Shown here piece by piece: positions 61,968 through 64,000 of a DNA stretch of 64,000 nt. Below the pieces are notes generated by a model. That model had not been told where the DNA came from. It was given only the letters and a program-made list of their open reading frames with translations, and ran no database searches. Numbering within the stretch: position 1 is the stretch's first letter; every line of letters begins with the position of its first letter. Origin of the DNA: JBBARC01 sp040400005 (GTDB lineage: Bacteria; Pseudomonadota; Alphaproteobacteria; Acetobacterales; Acetobacteraceae); assembly GCA_040400005.1 (NCBI GenBank), contig JBBARC010000001.1, positions 186,001 through 250,000 of the forward strand, given 5' to 3'. The translations under genes and the position numbers were made by a program.

Positions 61968-64000
61968 GTGTCTTACGATTCCCCCCCCTCCCCTGCCGGC
62001 TACCTTGATCGCTTAAACCCCGAACAGCGCGAGGCGGTGGAAAGCATCGATGGCCCGTTACTGGTGCTCGCCGGCGCCGGCACCGGCAAAACCCGCGTGC
62101 TCACCACACGCTTTGCCCATATTTTAATGAGCCAACGCGCCGCCCCCTACCAGGTGCTGGCCGTCACCTTCACCAACAAAGCGGCCCGCGAAATGCGCGA
62201 ACGGGTCGCCGCCATGCTGGGCCAGCCGGCCGAGGGTTTGTGGCTCGGCACCTTCCACGCCCTCTGCGCCCGCATGCTGCGCCGCCATGCCGAACTGGTC
62301 GGCCTAACCCCAAGTTTTTCCATCCTCGATACCGATGACCAGCTCCGCCTGCTCAAACAGGTGATGGAACCGATGGGGATAGATGCCAAACGCTGGCCGC
62401 CGCCCGCCGCCATGGCCATTATCCAGCGCCTGAAAGACCGCGCCATCATCGCCGCCGCCGTCACCGCCGCCGATGGCGGCGATTTCGCCAATGGCCGCAT
62501 CGGCGAAATTTACGCCGCCTACCAAGCCCGCCTGCGCGCCCTCAACGCCGTCGATTTTGGCGATTTGCTGTTGCTGGTCACCGAAATCCTCAAAAACCAC
62601 CCAGACGTGCTGGCCCAGTATCACCGCATGTTTCGCTATATTCTGGTCGATGAATACCAAGATACTAACGTGGTACAGTATCTCTGGCTTAGGCTACTGG
62701 CCCAGGTGTCAAAAAACATCTGCTGTGTGGGCGACGATGATCAATCGATTTACTCCTGGCGCGGCGCCGAAGTTGAAAACATTTTGCGCTTCGAACGCGA
62801 TTTTCCTGGCGCCCGCATCGTTAAACTCGAACGCAATTACCGCTCCACCGCACCCATTCTGGCCGCCGCCTCCGGCCTGATCGCGCATAACGAAGGCCGG
62901 CTTGGTAAAACTTTACGGGTGGGCACCACCAATCGCCAAGCCGACGAACCCAATATCGATATTTATAGTTTGTGGGATTCCGACGAAGAAGCTCGCCTGG
63001 TTGGCGAACGCGTCGAAACCCTGCGGCGCCAGCATTTTTCCCTAGGCGAAATGGCCATACTGGTGCGCGCCGGGTTTCAAACCCGCGCCTTTGAAGAACG
63101 CATGATCGCACTCGGTATTCCCTACCGCGTCGTCGGCGGCTTGCGGTTTTACGAACGCGCCGAAATTCGCGATGCCATCGCCTATCTGCGCCTGCTGCGC
63201 CAACCCGCCGATGATCTGGCGTTTGAACGCATCATCAACGTGCCGCGCCGTGGTGTCGGCGACGTCGCCTTGCGCGCCCTGCGAGAGATTAGCCGCACCG
63301 ATCAAATTTCACTCACCGCCGCGGCCTCTATCGCAATCGCGCGCGGCACCCTGCGTGGCCGCGCCCGCGAAGGCGTGCAAAACCTGCTGCGCGATTTTGC
63401 CCGCTGGCACGACATGCTGGCGGTTGAAGGCCACGTGGTCACCGCGGCAACCTTGCTCGATGATAGCGGCTACACCGCCATGTGGCAGGCCGATACCAGC
63501 CCAGAAGCCCCCGGCCGCTTAGAAAACCTCAAAGAATTGGTGCGCGCTTTGGGCGATTTTGAAAACCTAAACGGGTTTTTGGATCACGTCTCCCTGGTGA
63601 TGGAAAACGAAGAACAGGCCGGCGAGGAACGCCTAAGCCTCATGACCCTGCATGCCGCCAAAGGATTGGAATTCGATTGTGTCTTTCTGCCCGGTTGGGA
63701 AGAAGGCGTATTCCCCAATCAACGATCAATCGATGAAAACGGCCTTAAAGGGTTAGAAGAAGAACGCCGGCTTGCCTATGTCGGCATCACCCGCGCGCGC
63801 AAACGCTGCACCATTACGCATGCCGCCAATCGGCGCATTTATGCCAACTGGCAAAGCTCAATCCCCAGCCGTTTTCTCGATGAAATCCCCGCCGATCACG
63901 TCACCCGCCACGGCTCGGCGGCCATGCGCCGCGCCGCCAGCGAACGCCAAAGCTACATTTCCGCACCAAGTGCCTTTGCCAACGGCCCGCTGGTTGCCCG
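61968..64000 (+). CDS. uvrD: UvrD/PcrA-family ATP-dependent DNA helicase (3' end outside window)
   Basis: 677 complete codons are visible from GTG at 61968; the frame runs off the right edge. N-terminal LNPEQREAV is the Q-motif. Walker A is AGAGTGKTRVL, motif Ia VTFTNKAAREM, Walker B ILVDEYQDTN, motif III GDDDQSIYSWRGA, motif IV RNYRST, motif V LMTLHAAKGLEFD and motif VI RRLAYVGITRARK. This is the full superfamily 1A helicase set. UvrD unwinds DNA 3' to 5' in excision and mismatch repair. The C-terminal tail is missing only because of the window. Confidence 0.96.
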   Translation, partial: MSYDSPPSPAGYLDRLNPEQREAVESIDGPLLVLAGAGTGKTRVLTTRFAHILMSQRAAPYQVLAVTFTNKAAREMRERVAAMLGQPAEGLWLGTFHALCARMLRRHAELVGLTPSFSILDTDDQLRLLKQVMEPMGIDAKRWPPPAAMAIIQRLKDRAIIAAAVTAADGGDFANGRIGEIYAAYQARLRALNAVDFGDLLLLVTEILKNHPDVLAQYHRMFRYILVDEYQDTNVVQYLWLRLLAQVSKNICCVGDDDQSIYSWRGAEVENILRFERDFPGARIVKLERNYRSTAPILAAASGLIAHNEGRLGKTLRVGTTNRQADEPNIDIYSLWDSDEEARLVGERVETLRRQHFSLGEMAILVRAGFQTRAFEERMIALGIPYRVVGGLRFYERAEIRDAIAYLRLLRQPADDLAFERIINVPRRGVGDVALRALREISRTDQISLTAAASIAIARGTLRGRAREGVQNLLRDFARWHDMLAVEGHVVTAATLLDDSGYTAMWQADTSPEAPGRLENLKELVRALGDFENLNGFLDHVSLVMENEEQAGEERLSLMTLHAAKGLEFDCVFLPGWEEGVFPNQRSIDENGLKGLEEERRLAYVGITRARKRCTITHAANRRIYANWQSSIPSRFLDEIPADHVTRHGSAAMRRAASERQSYISAPSAFANGPLVA

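Overview
The window looks like chromosomal DNA of a GC-rich alphaproteobacterium, most likely of the Acetobacteraceae/Rhodospirillales. The grounds are the gene order rpmH-rnpA-yidD-yidC-engB, the block aminotransferase-hom-glpX-recJ, a polyhydroxybutyrate set (phaC, phasin, MaoC hydratase), a BchO-like hydrolase, duplicated isoquinoline-oxidoreductase-type molybdoenzymes and an egtBD pair. I see no phage, plasmid, insertion-sequence or CRISPR signatures. Assignment rests on recognising families by eye; no search was run.

Layout. 1-5.9 kb: two divergent units. Leftward runs an outer-membrane TpsB/FhaC-type protein, then a DUF2341-LamG-ExbB fusion, then ExbD (cut by the window edge). Rightward lies a secreted PstS-like phosphate-binding protein. 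The shared intergenic region carries five Pho-box half-sites at exact 11-bp spacing facing the PstS-like gene and a two-unit Pho box facing the TpsB operon. This is the most interesting part of the window: an apparent phosphate-starvation module that joins a phosphate-binding protein to an ExbBD-energised outer-membrane system. 6-9 kb: alcohol dehydrogenase-like gene, rodA and small unknowns. 8.9-11.2 kb: a secreted GH3 glycosidase. 11.3-16.1 kb: the ribosomal L34/RNase P/YidC operon with a recognisable promoter, then engB and a type-B carboxylesterase. 16-17 kb: creA and msrA. 17-22.5 kb: two tandem iorA-iorB-type molybdoenzyme pairs with Tat signals.

22.6-26 kb: a double cold-shock protein with an RGG linker, and egtB-egtD for ergothioneine. 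26.3-31.9 kb: a giant 1859-residue adhesin built of four ~354-residue modules and an RTX-like end. 32-36.7 kb: YbjN, proC, a TetR-like regulator, phasin, queE and a class III aminotransferase. 36.7-39.5 kb: phaC and an OmpA-like lipoprotein. 39.6-45.1 kb: housekeeping block (aminotransferase, hom, glpX, recJ, tRNA-Glu). 45.2-52.3 kb: a MaoC-like protein, then two paralogous polytopic membrane proteins, an epimerase and an FAD oxidoreductase, probably an envelope glycan or lipid-modification cluster. 52.3-55 kb: an OmpR/BaeS-type two-component system with proline-rich sensor and a proline-rich periplasmic neighbour. 55-60 kb: thioredoxin-like protein, MaoC hydratase, BchO-like hydrolase, cytochrome c, mlaC-mlaA, metF and a decayed acetyltransferase. 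60.5-64 kb: a GloVer-repeat secreted protein and a uvrD-type helicase that runs off the right edge.

Most genes are tightly packed, with many 1-4 base start/stop overlaps. Two copies of an identical 37-bp T-rich palindromic element lie inverted around 56.2 and 61.9 kb, and a G/C-rich hairpin with mutually exclusive folds sits between hom and glpX.
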